The notes: generated by a model from the letters alone, not told the origin. 64,000 nt of DNA from Xylanibacter caecicola (GCF_013166515.1 NZ_JABKKJ010000012.1:1-64000), one strand, 5' to 3'; counted from the stretch's first letter, positions 9,836 to 19,158 are shown. Numbers and translations: made by a program.

Positions 9836-10486
9836 TTGCGAAAATCGTTGAAATATTTACTGTATATATTGTTATTATGTTTGTGTTCCTTTGCTTGTAC
9901 AGAGGAAAAGGAACACATAGCCCCTGCCATATATCCACGTGATTCAGTGGCAATGATGACATCCTACGGAGTAAATACGCTTATATCAGACTCGGGAGTT
10001 ATAAAATACCGTATCGTAACAGAACGTTGGGAGGTAAATCAGGCGCGTAACCCGTCGCGTTGGATTTTCGACAAAGGGCTTTTTATGGAACAGTTTGATG
10101 AGAAATTCCATGTAGAAGCATATATACAATGTGATACCGCTTACTATTTCGACCAGAAGAAATTGTGGGAACTGCGTGGAAGAGTACGTGTACGTACGAC
10201 CGACGGTCTGCGGTTTTCCAGCGAAGAACTGTATTGGGATCAAAGTTCACACGAGTTGTACAGTAATAAGTTTTCACGTCTCGTGACTCCTGAGCGCGAG
10301 ATGCAAGGCAGTTATTTTGTCAGCGATGAGCGTATGACACGTTATTCTATAAGTAATTCCAAAGGTTCTTTTGTTAAAGGCGGTATGGGAAACAGCGAAA
10401 AGGACAGTATTTTAACTGCCCCTGATACGACAAAGGCAAAGAAACGCTTACCGGTTTCTCCGTCTGCAAGAACTTCACCATTATAA
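9836..10486 (+). CDS. lptC: LptC-like lipopolysaccharide export lipoprotein
   Basis: This 216-residue protein has a short hydrophobic leader and a cysteine at SFAC near residue 21, consistent with a lipoprotein. The region from about 60 to 185 (YRIVTERWEV, VRVRTTDGLRFSSEELYWDQ, SDERMTRY) matches LptC, the periplasmic bridge passing LPS from LptBFG to LptA. The start used is TTG; a second TTG lies four codons in, so the exact start is unsure. The C-terminal 40 residues are Lys/Ser/Thr-rich and probably disordered. It lies 28 bases after the outer-membrane-protein gene and 4 before the CorC-like gene. Confidence 0.75.
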   Translation: MRKSLKYLLYILLLCLCSFACTEEKEHIAPAIYPRDSVAMMTSYGVNTLISDSGVIKYRIVTERWEVNQARNPSRWIFDKGLFMEQFDEKFHVEAYIQCDTAYYFDQKKLWELRGRVRVRTTDGLRFSSEELYWDQSSHELYSNKFSRLVTPEREMQGSYFVSDERMTRYSISNSKGSFVKGGMGNSEKDSILTAPDTTKAKKRLPVSPSARTSPL

Positions 10487-10490
10487 TTTT

Positions 10491-11756
10491 ATGGAACAAG
10501 TCAGTCTATCCCTTATATCGGGTATAATTATAACAATGTGCTTTTCTGCATTCTTTTCAGGAATGGAGATAGCATTTGTTTCAAGTAACCGCATGCTGGC
10601 AGAAATGGATCGCGACAAGACGGGAGTGTCCAGCAGTTTGTTGGCAAAGTTCTACCGTCATCCTAATAATTTCGTCAGCACAATGCTCGTCGGAAATAAT
10701 ATAGCACTTGTTGTATACGGCATACTTATAGCATCGTTCTTCGACAATACTATATTTGCCGGTTTGGATGCAGGCTTTACGGTTCCGGCTGATACAATCC
10801 TATCAACAATCATCGTTTTATTTACCGGAGAATTTCTTCCCAAGACATTGTTCAAAAGCAATCCCAACCGCCTGCTCACAATTTTTGCCATACCGGCATA
10901 TCTATGTTACATTATCTTATGGCCCATTTCGCGGTTCACGACGATGGTGTCGCGTATGTTGCTGCGCATGTTGGGCATGAACATAGAACAGGACGGCAAT
11001 GACGAAGGTTTCTCCCGCGTTGACCTTGATTACCTGGTTCAGACAAGCATAGACAATGCCCGTGACAACAAGATCGATGATGAGGTGCGTATATTTCAGA
11101 ACGCCCTTGATTTTTCTGATACAAAAGTGCGCGACTGCATGGTACCTCGTACGGAGATGTGTGCAGTGGAATGCGGCAGTTCCATAAACGACCTTCGGAA
11201 TATGTTCATCGAAAGCGGCAAGTCTAAGATTATCGTATATAAAGAGGATATAGACCATATTGTGGGATATATACATTCGCTTGAACTGTTCCGCAATCCG
11301 GATGACTGGCAGGAGCATATACATTCAATGCTGTTTGTGCCGGAGACTATGACTGCCCATAAACTGATGCAGATGTTCTTACAGCAGAAAAAGAGCATCG
11401 GGGTTGTAGTGGATGAATTCGGCGGTACGAGCGGACTTGTTTCTTTGGAAGACATTGTAGAAGAGATATTCGGTGAGATAGAAGACGAACATGACAATTC
11501 TAATTATACTGCCGTAAAGACTTCGGACGGCGATTATCTGCTGTCCGCTCGTCTTGAAATAGATAATGTGAACGAACAGTTCGGACTCGACTTGCCCGAA
11601 AGTGAAGACTATAAGACATTGGGAGGACTTATCCTGCACGAATATCAAAGTTTCCCGAAATTAAACGAAATAATAAAGATAGGTAACTTTGAATTTAAAA
11701 TATTGCGGAAAACAATGACAAAAATAGAGTTGGTCAAGCTAAAAGTCATGGAATAG
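10491..11756 (+). CDS. CNNM/CorC-type transporter or GldE-like membrane protein with CBS pair
   Basis: The 421-residue protein has an N-terminal DUF21/CNNM transmembrane domain (residues 1-190, four hydrophobic segments), a CBS pair (about 205-325, with VRDCMVPRTEMCAVE) and a C-terminal CorC/HlyC domain (about 335-415, with VVDEFGGTSGLVSLEDIVEEIFGEIEDE shortened here to its core). The family handles Mg/Co efflux, and in gliding Bacteroidota the paralogue GldE works with gliding lipoprotein GldD; sequence alone does not separate these. It follows the LptC-like gene by 4 bases and precedes the PpiD-like gene. Confidence 0.85.
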   Translation: MEQVSLSLISGIIITMCFSAFFSGMEIAFVSSNRMLAEMDRDKTGVSSSLLAKFYRHPNNFVSTMLVGNNIALVVYGILIASFFDNTIFAGLDAGFTVPADTILSTIIVLFTGEFLPKTLFKSNPNRLLTIFAIPAYLCYIILWPISRFTTMVSRMLLRMLGMNIEQDGNDEGFSRVDLDYLVQTSIDNARDNKIDDEVRIFQNALDFSDTKVRDCMVPRTEMCAVECGSSINDLRNMFIESGKSKIIVYKEDIDHIVGYIHSLELFRNPDDWQEHIHSMLFVPETMTAHKLMQMFLQQKKSIGVVVDEFGGTSGLVSLEDIVEEIFGEIEDEHDNSNYTAVKTSDGDYLLSARLEIDNVNEQFGLDLPESEDYKTLGGLILHEYQSFPKLNEIIKIGNFEFKILRKTMTKIELVKLKVME

Positions 11757-11801
11757 CATAACTTTTTATTTGAAACATACCGTTTTGTATTATCTTTTTT
11801 G

Positions 11802-11809
11802 TAATTTTG
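11802..11809 (+). promoter_or_regulatory. Putative ppiD-like gene promoter -7 box (TAATTTTG)
   Basis: TAATTTTG lies 56 bases upstream of the start at 11866, in the gap after the CorC-like gene. This suggests the folding factor has its own promoter. Confidence 0.45.
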
Positions 11810-11865
11810 TGCGCTAAATATACATATTATAACACGAATAATAATTAAAAACAAACAAATAATAA

Positions 11866-14007
11866 ATGGCAGCTTTAGGAAAAATCAGAAGTAGGGGCGT
11901 AATTCTTATCACTGTGATAGGTTTTGCCCTTTTTGCTTTTATTGCAGAAGAGATGTTCCGCTCTTGCGATTCCATGCGCAATGAAAGCAGACAGCAGGTA
12001 GGTGAAGTCTTTGGAGAGAAAGTCAATGTACAGGATTTCCAAAAATTAGTAGACGAGTACACTAATGTCATGAAAGTTACACAAGGACGTGAAAATCTTA
12101 CAGACAGAGAACTGAACCAGATAAAGGACGTTGTGTGGAACACTTACGTACAGAACAAACTTATAGAGAAAGAAGCCAAAGAGCTTGGTCTCACTGTAAC
12201 AGCCAAGGAGTTGCAGAACGTTCTTACAGAAGGTACAAACCCCATGCTGATGCAGACACCCTTTGTCAACCAGCAGACCGGACGCTTTGATGTAAACGCA
12301 TTGCAGAAGTTCCTTGCCGAATACAAACAGGCACAGACTGTAAACCCGCAGATGGCAGAACAGTATCGCAGCATTTACAATTTCTGGATTTTCGTAGAAA
12401 AGTCTCTCCGTCAGCAGATACTTGCACAGAAATATCAGACTTTGTTTGCCGGATGCATTCTGTCAAACCCGGTTTCTGCAAAGATTGCATATAATGATGA
12501 AAATCAGGAAAGCAACATACAGTTGGCAGCATATCCTTATACTTCTGTAAAAGACGACGACGTTAAGGTTTCAGACAGCGACCTTAAGGCAAAATACGAT
12601 GAGTTGAAACCACGTTTCAAGCAATATGAAGAGAGCCGTGACGTCAAGTATGTCGAGTTGCAGGTTCTTCCGTCACAGGCAGACCGCGCAGCTTTGGACA
12701 AGACATTCAAGTCTTATGCACAGGACTTGCAGAGTGCCGAAGACCCTTCAGAGGTTGTACGTAAGAGCGCTTCATACGTGGCTTATTTAGGAATACCGCA
12801 GACAAAGAATGCGTTCCCGTCTGACATCGCAGCACGTCTTGATTCAATAGCAGTTGGTTCTATGGTAGGACCGTTTGAGAATAAGGCAGATAATACGCTT
12901 AATATTGTACGCCTCATGTCAAAGACTCAATTGCCCGACTCTGTACAGTTCCGCGCAATACAGGTTGGCGGTGCCACACCTGAGGCTGCACGCAAGACAG
13001 CAGACAGCATATACACGGCTCTTCAGGGCGGTGCCGACTTTGAAGCACTTGCAAAGAAATACGGTCAGACAGGCGAAAAGACTTGGATAACATCTGCCCA
13101 GTATCAGAATGCTCCTTCAATGGATAAGGATACCAAGGCTTATATCTCGGCATTGAACACATCGGCTGTCAATGAAACAAAGAACTTGCAGATGGCACAG
13201 TTCAACCTTATTCTTCAGGTTACAGACCGTAAGGCAATGACAGACAAGTATACGGTAGCTGTAGTAAAGAAGCCTATAGAGTTTTCTAAAGACACTTACT
13301 CTGCTGCATATAACAAGTTCAGCCAGTTCGTAAGTGAAAACCAGTCGTTGGAAGCAATGGAGAAAAATGCAGCCAAGTACGGTCTGAAAGTTCAGGAGCG
13401 CAACGACATACGCAACTCTGAGCACTATGTCGTAGGCATAAACGGCACACGCGATGCCATGAAGTGGATATTCGAGGCAGAGGAAGGTGAGATTTCTCCT
13501 TTGTATGAGTGCGGTGAAAACGACCATTTGCTTGTTCTTGCCATGACAAAGGTTCACAAGACAGGATATCGTCCGCTCGATGACACTAATGTAAAAGACT
13601 ATATCAAGCAGGAAGTGATGAACGACAAGAAAGCAGAGTTGCTCATCGGCAAGCTGAACGGTGTCAAGAACATGGCAGAGGCAAAGGCAAAGGGTGGAAA
13701 GATTGCAACTGTAGAACAGGTTACTTTTGCTGCTCCCGTATTTGTTCAGGCAACCGGAGCAAGCGAACCCGCTCTTAGCGGTGCCGTTGCAGCAACAGCA
13801 CAGGGCAAGTTCTCTTCACATGCCGTTAAGGGAAATGCCGGTGTATACCTCTTCCAAGTTAACAGCAAGAAGATGCGTCCCGTTAAATTTGATGCAAAAG
13901 AATACGAGCAGCGTCTGAAACAGAAAGCCCTGCAGTATGCAGGCAACTTCATGTCAGAGTTGTATGCAAAGGCAAATGTAAAGGACAACCGCTATCTGTT
14001 CTTCTAA
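11866..14007 (+). CDS. PpiD-like peptidyl-prolyl isomerase (SurA N domain, rotamase)
   Basis: A 713-residue periplasmic chaperone anchored by one N-terminal membrane segment (about residues 12-30, after MAALGKIRSRG). A SurA_N-like domain follows (about 45-190), then parvulin-type rotamase segments (QFRAIQVGG... GADFEALAKKYGQTGE near 365-400), and a long C-terminal region. The order is that of PpiD, which sits at the Sec exit and helps outer-membrane proteins fold. It ends just before a strong terminator at 14041, closing the envelope gene group that starts at coaX. Confidence 0.88.
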   Translation: MAALGKIRSRGVILITVIGFALFAFIAEEMFRSCDSMRNESRQQVGEVFGEKVNVQDFQKLVDEYTNVMKVTQGRENLTDRELNQIKDVVWNTYVQNKLIEKEAKELGLTVTAKELQNVLTEGTNPMLMQTPFVNQQTGRFDVNALQKFLAEYKQAQTVNPQMAEQYRSIYNFWIFVEKSLRQQILAQKYQTLFAGCILSNPVSAKIAYNDENQESNIQLAAYPYTSVKDDDVKVSDSDLKAKYDELKPRFKQYEESRDVKYVELQVLPSQADRAALDKTFKSYAQDLQSAEDPSEVVRKSASYVAYLGIPQTKNAFPSDIAARLDSIAVGSMVGPFENKADNTLNIVRLMSKTQLPDSVQFRAIQVGGATPEAARKTADSIYTALQGGADFEALAKKYGQTGEKTWITSAQYQNAPSMDKDTKAYISALNTSAVNETKNLQMAQFNLILQVTDRKAMTDKYTVAVVKKPIEFSKDTYSAAYNKFSQFVSENQSLEAMEKNAAKYGLKVQERNDIRNSEHYVVGINGTRDAMKWIFEAEEGEISPLYECGENDHLLVLAMTKVHKTGYRPLDDTNVKDYIKQEVMNDKKAELLIGKLNGVKNMAEAKAKGGKIATVEQVTFAAPVFVQATGASEPALSGAVAATAQGKFSSHAVKGNAGVYLFQVNSKKMRPVKFDAKEYEQRLKQKALQYAGNFMSELYAKANVKDNRYLFF

Positions 14008-14040
14008 TCTTCTAAGGAAATATTTGAACTTTATAAAAAA

Positions 14041-14077
14041 ATGCAGCCCGGCTTGATTGTCGGGCTGCATTTTTTTA
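14041..14077 (+). terminator. Intrinsic terminator after the ppiD-like gene
   Basis: Ten-base arms ATGCAGCCCG / CGGGCTGCAT enclose a 10-base loop and are followed by seven T residues. Confidence 0.9.
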
Positions 14078-14222
14078 TAAGGTTAGAGGTGGAAGGTTAT
14101 AAGGTGATATGTTTAAGGTATCAGGTCTTGAGGTTAAGAATGTTGGATTGCTAATTTAGCGTGAGCTTGTCGAATTCATATACCTTATTATATAACACCT
14201 ATTATGAATGTATCAAAATTCA

Positions 14223-14246
14223 ATATTTGTTGCGTGCAACAAATAT
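14223..14246. repeat. Perfect 11-bp palindrome with 2-base centre
   Basis: ATATTTGTTGC, GT, GCAACAAATAT. It sits alone between convergent genes with no promoter beside it. It may be a protein-binding site or a small hairpin; function unknown. Confidence 0.5.
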
Positions 14247-14322
14247 CTATAGTCATTCAAACTAACATTATAAATCAGCCGGCATAAAAGGGAGTGATGT
14301 CAGACCGAAAGAAAAAGGAAAA

Positions 14323-14441
14323 ATAGAGGGAGACAGGAGAAGCAAGGAAGATAAAAGACGTTGCATCGGTGCTCGGTACAAACCCATTGTCTTTTATCGT
14401 TCGTGGCATCAGCCACACAGCTTCTACTGTCTCCCCTCTAT
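14323..14441 (-). ncRNA. Structured three-way-junction RNA element, copy 1
   Basis: Read on the minus strand, an outer stem of about 20 bp (arms 14420-14441 and 14323-14343, one bulge and one mismatch) encloses a perfect 5-bp hairpin GTGGC/GCCAC (14403-14416). A perfect 10-bp stem GATAAAAGAC/GTCTTTTATC (14389-14398 with 14350-14359) follows with a 29-base loop. T-rich sequence comes after the outer stem, and the element begins 16 bases after the endonuclease stop. A second copy with the same order lies at 19782-19908 on the plus strand with unrelated but still pairing outer arms. It could be the structured 3' end of the endonuclease mRNA, a small RNA, or a mobile repeat. Confidence 0.6.
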
Positions 14442-14456
14442 AAATCGTAGCGGAAA

Positions 14457-15962
14457 TTACTTGTTAACAACAAACTTCCATGTCTTGCCGTCCTGTCTTA
14501 TAATAACGATGCCACGGCTTGTGATACTGCTTATACGGCATCCGGCAGTTGTATACATCTCATAAGGACGTGTAAAGTCGGGCTTTGACGGAGACGATAC
14601 CGACGGCAGTGCAACATCAGTAGGTATCTTCTTTCCTCTTACACTCATGGTCTTTATCTCCCATGTAGAAGCCTCAGCCGCTGTACTTGTATAATGGAAT
14701 GCAATCTTTATCTTCTTTCCGACAAAGTCATCAAGCGGAATATCACCCGAATCATTAAATGTCCAAGATGTTCCCTTAGGCCACTTTATACCCTGAAGCA
14801 CCGTTGTCCGGTCGTCACAAACAACTTCTACAGCCAAAACATCTGACGGTTGGGCGGTCGTACAGAAGTTCACGGCATGACTGAACGACAATATTGCCGT
14901 ACTGTATCCGTTCAAGTCAATCTCAGGTGTGTACAACGTCGCATCTGCCTTATTAGCACCGCCTTTAAATGCCGTACCCTTCCAGCCATACAAAGGGTCG
15001 CTCTGCCATACGATGAAGCCTGAATTGGGTACATCCGTATTAACCACCGTACAGTTTCCTTCATTGTTTCCCGTAAAATCTTCCTTGTATATATCCTCTT
15101 CATCACCAGGATAAGTACCTCCGCCTCCGACATAGTCCGACGATTTCTCGGTCTTATCCGGATCGAAAGCTATATCCGTACTGTCGCCCCATACATATTC
15201 CATGAGGTTTGGAAAGTCTACATACGGGTTACGGTTGCCCTGTATCTTGCAAACCGCATCGTTACGTCTCACCTCCATCTCATCCACTTTATCAACCCTT
15301 GCCCACTCTATATAGAGCGTATATGCCCATGGTTTCAACGTGGGATAATCGCCCTGCTGCAATATCTGCAACGCCTGCGTACCGCTCCACGTGAAGTTCT
15401 GATAAGCCGTTGCCATATACATGTATCCGCGTGCAAAGTCACCCTTCCACTTGTCCGCCGGTTCCCACAGCTGATATCCGTTTATACCTGTTCCAATCTT
15501 GGTGCATCCGTTGTCTGTTCTAACGTCTGTCACCTTACCCATAGGATAATTGGATTTAGAAGAGTTTATCTTCTGCTCGCTCGGCATAAGGTTATACAAG
15601 TCCTTGTATGCCTGATTTTGCGAGCCTCCCCACCAGCTTTTCGGAAAAGAATGCTCTATGTTCATACCGCCCACCGACGAACCCTTACTGCCAAAATAGC
15701 GTTCATCGTTGCTGTAACGGTCTATCACCATATTGTCGTCCGTACGGTCGGTGGAATAAAAGCCCTCCCATGTACTTCCACGTCCCGAGCCATAGTCCAG
15801 CACTGTTGCATCCTTTATGATGTTATGCACGGCTGTTTTCAGTTCCGCACCTTTCTTTCCTTTAAGCGACGTATAATACCCGTCGGGTATCTGCGCCACA
15901 GCCGCCTGTGCCATCAAGAGCATCAGCAGCATGATGTCTGTTCTTAAGAATATCTTTTTCAT
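14457..15962 (-). CDS. Secreted endonuclease I family nuclease
   Basis: A 501-residue exported nuclease. The start MKKIFLRTDIMLLML gives a signal peptide ending AVAQ; the open frame extends 8 codons further but lacks a better start. The endonuclease I domain spans about residues 25-270, with the catalytic metal site NIEHSFPKSWWGG and the partner motif DLYNLMPSEQKINSSKSNYP. The family cleaves DNA and RNA without sequence preference outside the cytoplasm, usually for nutrients or defence. A C-terminal beta-rich segment (about 290-450) resembles choice-of-anchor or carbohydrate-binding folds; the final 50 residues could be a secretion tail but lack a clear T9SS motif. Confidence 0.88.
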   Translation of the reverse strand: MKKIFLRTDIMLLMLLMAQAAVAQIPDGYYTSLKGKKGAELKTAVHNIIKDATVLDYGSGRGSTWEGFYSTDRTDDNMVIDRYSNDERYFGSKGSSVGGMNIEHSFPKSWWGGSQNQAYKDLYNLMPSEQKINSSKSNYPMGKVTDVRTDNGCTKIGTGINGYQLWEPADKWKGDFARGYMYMATAYQNFTWSGTQALQILQQGDYPTLKPWAYTLYIEWARVDKVDEMEVRRNDAVCKIQGNRNPYVDFPNLMEYVWGDSTDIAFDPDKTEKSSDYVGGGGTYPGDEEDIYKEDFTGNNEGNCTVVNTDVPNSGFIVWQSDPLYGWKGTAFKGGANKADATLYTPEIDLNGYSTAILSFSHAVNFCTTAQPSDVLAVEVVCDDRTTVLQGIKWPKGTSWTFNDSGDIPLDDFVGKKIKIAFHYTSTAAEASTWEIKTMSVRGKKIPTDVALPSVSSPSKPDFTRPYEMYTTAGCRISSITSRGIVIIRQDGKTWKFVVNK

Positions 15963-16076
15963 AGTTTTAATAAGTTTTACCAACAAATATAGTATTTATA
16001 AATAATATTGCAAAATCAATTCATATTATTTGAAATCATATCGATCCGCGCCCCATAGGAAAGATCCGCCGGAACA

Positions 16077-17096
16077 TCACAAACCGGAAAACTTCCTTAT
16101 ACCTTTTATATAATACTTCCGGAGAATTGAATAGTCAAAGCGTTCCGGAATATCCCACAACAAACGGGACGACTGTATTGCCGCCCTATCCGCTGCAAAA
16201 TCATTGCGCCACCGCCTGAAGTCGCGCCTTGCACGGAACACGGCCTTGAAATCGCCTATGCTGCGGTTGGCAACAAGCATCTGAAATGCCGCCACATAAT
16301 CAAGAAACCACCGCACCGTCATCACACGACGAAGCTCTTTGCCGTCAAGGTTCTTATAAAGCATGGTGAGATTGTTGCGGAAGTTAAGGTATGTCTTCAT
16401 CGGATTGCCTTTAGGCAGTGTGCCGCCACCGACATGGTACACCACGCTGTCCGGTATGCAATATATCTTGCGCGCCATGATACGCAGGCGCCAGCAAAGG
16501 TCTATCTCCTCATTATGTGCAAAGAAGCGGGCGTCAAAACCGCCTGCCCTGCGGTAGTCTTCCGAACGTATCATGAGACAGGCGCCTGTCGCCCACAGTA
16601 TTTCGGCATTATAATCATACTGTCCGTTATCCTCCTCCACCGTGCCGAATATGCGTCCGCGGCAGAAAGGATAGCCGTAACGGTCGATATATCCGCCACA
16701 AGCACCGGCATATTCAAAGAAATCACGGTCTGACACCGACAGCAGTTTAGGCTGACATGCCGCCGCTTCCGGATGATAATCCATAAATTCCGTCAGCGGA
16801 TCGAGCCAATGATGCGTCACTTCCACATCCGAATTCAAAATGACATAATACTCCGCCTCCACAGATGCCAACGCTCTGTTGTAGCCTTCGGCAAAGCCAT
16901 AGTTGCGGTCGAGCCTTATTATGCGCACCTCGGGGAAATGCACGGCAAGCATCTGCAACGAGTCATCTTCGGAAGCGTTGTCAGCAACATAAACAACTGC
17001 ATCGCCACGCGAATATTCAAGAACGGAGGGAAGATAGGTCTTCAGCATCTTACTGCCGTTCCAGTTCAGTATTACAATCGCTATCTTGTCCATCAC
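16077..17096 (-). CDS. Glycosyltransferase family 2 (rhamnosyltransferase-like)
   Basis: A 339-residue GT-A fold enzyme that transfers a sugar from a nucleotide donor to a growing glycan at the inner membrane. Landmarks: IVILNWNG at the start, VADNASEDDS near 40, NYGFAEGYNRAL near 66, the metal-binding LNSDVEV near 88, and a WbbL-like stretch ATGACLMIRSEDYRRAGGFD with HNEEIDLCWR near 195. It overlaps mtaB by 4 bases (ATGA) and is co-translated with it, although the functions look unrelated. No other polysaccharide gene is adjacent. Confidence 0.88.
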   Translation of the reverse strand: MMDKIAIVILNWNGSKMLKTYLPSVLEYSRGDAVVYVADNASEDDSLQMLAVHFPEVRIIRLDRNYGFAEGYNRALASVEAEYYVILNSDVEVTHHWLDPLTEFMDYHPEAAACQPKLLSVSDRDFFEYAGACGGYIDRYGYPFCRGRIFGTVEEDNGQYDYNAEILWATGACLMIRSEDYRRAGGFDARFFAHNEEIDLCWRLRIMARKIYCIPDSVVYHVGGGTLPKGNPMKTYLNFRNNLTMLYKNLDGKELRRVMTVRWFLDYVAAFQMLVANRSIGDFKAVFRARRDFRRWRNDFAADRAAIQSSRLLWDIPERFDYSILRKYYIKGIRKFSGL

Positions 17097-18433
17097 AACG
17101 TTATTTTAAGTGCCGACCTGTCACTGTTGAAGTCTCCGAGACGCACGGTTACAATCTGATTGTCGAGTGCCTCATCAGCCTGCGACGACGGCAGTTCCAC
17201 ACGTATATAATTCCTTGTAAAGCCGTGCATCGCCTTTCCGCGAGCAGCTTTCTCCAGCAGAACCTCTGCCGTGGTGCCAATATGCCTTGCATAAAAAGCC
17301 TCGGTCTTTTCTTCCGAAAGGCTCAAAAGCCGCTTGCTGCGCAGCTTCTTCTCCCGGTCTGAAACAATATACGGTATCTTCAGGGCTGCCGTACCGGGAC
17401 GTTCAGAATAAGGGAACACATGCAGATGTGCAACGTCCAGCGACTCAAGGAAACGGTATGTCTCCTCAAAATATTCAGGCAGCTCGCCGCGAGTACCCAC
17501 CATCACGTCCACACCAATGAAGGCATCGGGCATTTTCTCTTTTATCAGTCTTATCTTATGCGCAAACAATGCCGTGTCATAACGGCGGTGCATGAGCTTA
17601 AGTACCGCATCCGACCCGCTCTGCAACGGTATGTGGAAGTGAGGCATGAAAGCACGGCTCGACGCACAGTAGTCTATCAGCTCATCGGTAAGCAGGTTCG
17701 GTTCGATGCTGCTTATCCTGTAACGCTTCACACCGCCCACCTTATCAAGCTCTTTCACAAGCTCCACGAATGTCTCACCGGTGGAAACGCCGAAGTCTCC
17801 GATGTTTACTCCCGTCAGTACAATCTCCTTTCCGCCCTCGGCAACAGCCTGTTCCGCCTGCCTTACCAGCGAGTCTATCGTCGGGTTGCGGCTGAAACCG
17901 CGTGCATACGGTATGGTACAGTATGTACAGAAATAGTTGCAGCCGTCCTGAACCTTCAGGAAATAGCGCGTGCGGTTGCCGCGCGAGCACGACGGCGCAA
18001 AGTCCTTTATATCTTTTGTCGCCACAGAAAAATGCCTGTGCAGCCCGTTCTCTTCGTCCGTCTTATCCGTCCATGCCTCTGAAAGATATTGTATAAGACG
18101 TGCCTTCTCATTGGCACCGAGAACCAGATCCACACCTTCCATCCTGCTTATCGTTTCCGGTTCGAGCTGGGCATAACATCCCGTAACGACAACAAATGCC
18201 CCCTTGTTCTCACGTACCATACGGTGAATCGCCTGCCTGCACTTGTGGTCCGCCATGTCTGTCACCGAACATGTGTTTATTATACATATATCTGCCGGCT
18301 CGCCCTTGGCAGCCGTAACAACTCCCATTTCGCCCAGCAAGCGCCCTATAGTGGATGTTTCCGAAAAGTTGAGTTTACATCCGAGAGTAAAATATGCTGC
18401 TTTCTTGCCCTGAAACGCCGATGAGTTTATCAT
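17093..18433 (-). CDS. mtaB: tRNA t6A37 methylthiotransferase MtaB
   Basis: MtaB converts t6A37 to ms2t6A in tRNAs reading ANN codons, using radical SAM chemistry and two 4Fe-4S clusters. The 446-residue protein has the UPF0004 N-domain (cysteines in YFTLGCKLN, INTCSVT and VTGCYAQ), the radical SAM motif CNYFCTYC near 165, and a C-terminal TRAM-like region. LGCKLN and the length point to MtaB rather than MiaB or RimO. It heads a two-gene unit with the glycosyltransferase. The upstream region holds three 66-bp repeats, each carrying a -7 box pointing into this gene. Confidence 0.92.
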   Translation of the reverse strand: MINSSAFQGKKAAYFTLGCKLNFSETSTIGRLLGEMGVVTAAKGEPADICIINTCSVTDMADHKCRQAIHRMVRENKGAFVVVTGCYAQLEPETISRMEGVDLVLGANEKARLIQYLSEAWTDKTDEENGLHRHFSVATKDIKDFAPSCSRGNRTRYFLKVQDGCNYFCTYCTIPYARGFSRNPTIDSLVRQAEQAVAEGGKEIVLTGVNIGDFGVSTGETFVELVKELDKVGGVKRYRISSIEPNLLTDELIDYCASSRAFMPHFHIPLQSGSDAVLKLMHRRYDTALFAHKIRLIKEKMPDAFIGVDVMVGTRGELPEYFEETYRFLESLDVAHLHVFPYSERPGTAALKIPYIVSDREKKLRSKRLLSLSEEKTEAFYARHIGTTAEVLLEKAARGKAMHGFTRNYIRVELPSSQADEALDNQIVTVRLGDFNSDRSALKITL

Positions 18434-18484
18434 TATATCTTATCATTTTAAGTGCGGAACATCCGCACACATTATTATATATAG

Positions 18485-18690
18485 TACAAAGATAATGCAA
18501 GCCGAACGCAATCAAGCTCGCTTGAAATTGCTGAGGCGAAGCTTATCTTATGCAAAGATAATGCAAGCCGAACGCAATCAAGCCCGCTTGAAATTGCTGA
18601 GGCGAAGCTTATCTTATGCAAAGATAATGCAAGCCGAACGCAATCAAGCCCGCTTGAAATTGCTGAGGCGAAGCTTATCTTATGCAAAGG
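18485..18690. repeat. Three tandem copies of a 66-bp repeat carrying TATCTTTG promoter boxes
   Basis: Units start at 18488, 18554 and 18620 and are nearly identical (one C/T difference in unit 1). Each is an imperfect palindrome. On the minus strand each boundary reads TATCTTTGCAT, an exact TAnnTTTG -7 box, with TTG 18 bases upstream; the outermost boundary gives TACCTTTG. The nearest box ends 54 bases before mtaB. The 66-base period is a multiple of three, so translated repeats in this stretch are artefacts. The GCAAGCC/AAGCTTATCTT word family resembles dispersed repeats I know from related genomes. Confidence 0.85.
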
Positions 18691-18904
18691 TAAGAAAAAA
18701 ACAAATAAGAACGATAAAGTGATACCCTGATTATATCCCCACCCACCCTATCGCATAAGTCTTACTTAATATTTATTTACACGCCCGAAAACTTTAACAG
18801 TTATTAAGCCATTGTAATATATTGCAGTTCAAGTACTTACAAAAAAGTTACAAAAATACACTAAAAAAAACTCTAAAAAGAGAACAACGTATCGAAAAAA
18901 TACT

Positions 18905-18912
18905 TACCTTTG
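18905..18912 (+). promoter_or_regulatory. Putative promoter -7 box of the small lipoprotein gene (TACCTTTG)
   Basis: TACCTTTGC matches the consensus, 55 bases upstream of the start at 18968. Between the 66-bp repeats and this box the DNA is AT-rich and otherwise featureless. Confidence 0.5.
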
Positions 18913-18967
18913 CAACGTTTTAATAAACGAAATGATTGTTTTACAGAAAATTTAAAAAGCAAAGAAA

Positions 18968-19129
18968 ATGAAAAAATTGGTTTTAATGTTCGTAGCTATG
19001 GCAGCTATCTCTTTCGCATCTTGTGGTGACAAAACAGCTAAGACAGAGGCTGCTGACACAACAACAGTTGACACAACTGTAGTTGACACAACTGTAGTTG
19101 ACACTACAGCTGCTGACACAGCTAAATAA
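18968..19129 (+). CDS. Small Thr/Asp-repeat lipoprotein (53 residues)
   Basis: A 53-codon gene with a signal peptide and lipobox FASC (Cys near residue 18) followed by GDK. The mature part is a low-complexity repeat of D-T-T-V-V/A units (TTVVDTTVVDTTAAD), so it is probably an extended lipid-anchored tether. It has its own TACCTTTG box and a strong terminator directly after, which supports a real, probably well-expressed monocistronic gene. It is too short for many gene callers. Function unknown. Confidence 0.8.
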   Translation: MKKLVLMFVAMAAISFASCGDKTAKTEAADTTTVDTTVVDTTVVDTTAADTAK

Positions 19130-19158
19130 TTTAGCTCGAACAGTAAAAAGAGAACAGG

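Noticed and set aside
18485..18690. Triplicate repeat as a CRISPR array or a repeat protein
   Set aside because: The 66-bp units are directly adjacent with no unique spacers and no cas genes. The translated repeats on both strands result from a period divisible by three and lack any signal or start context.
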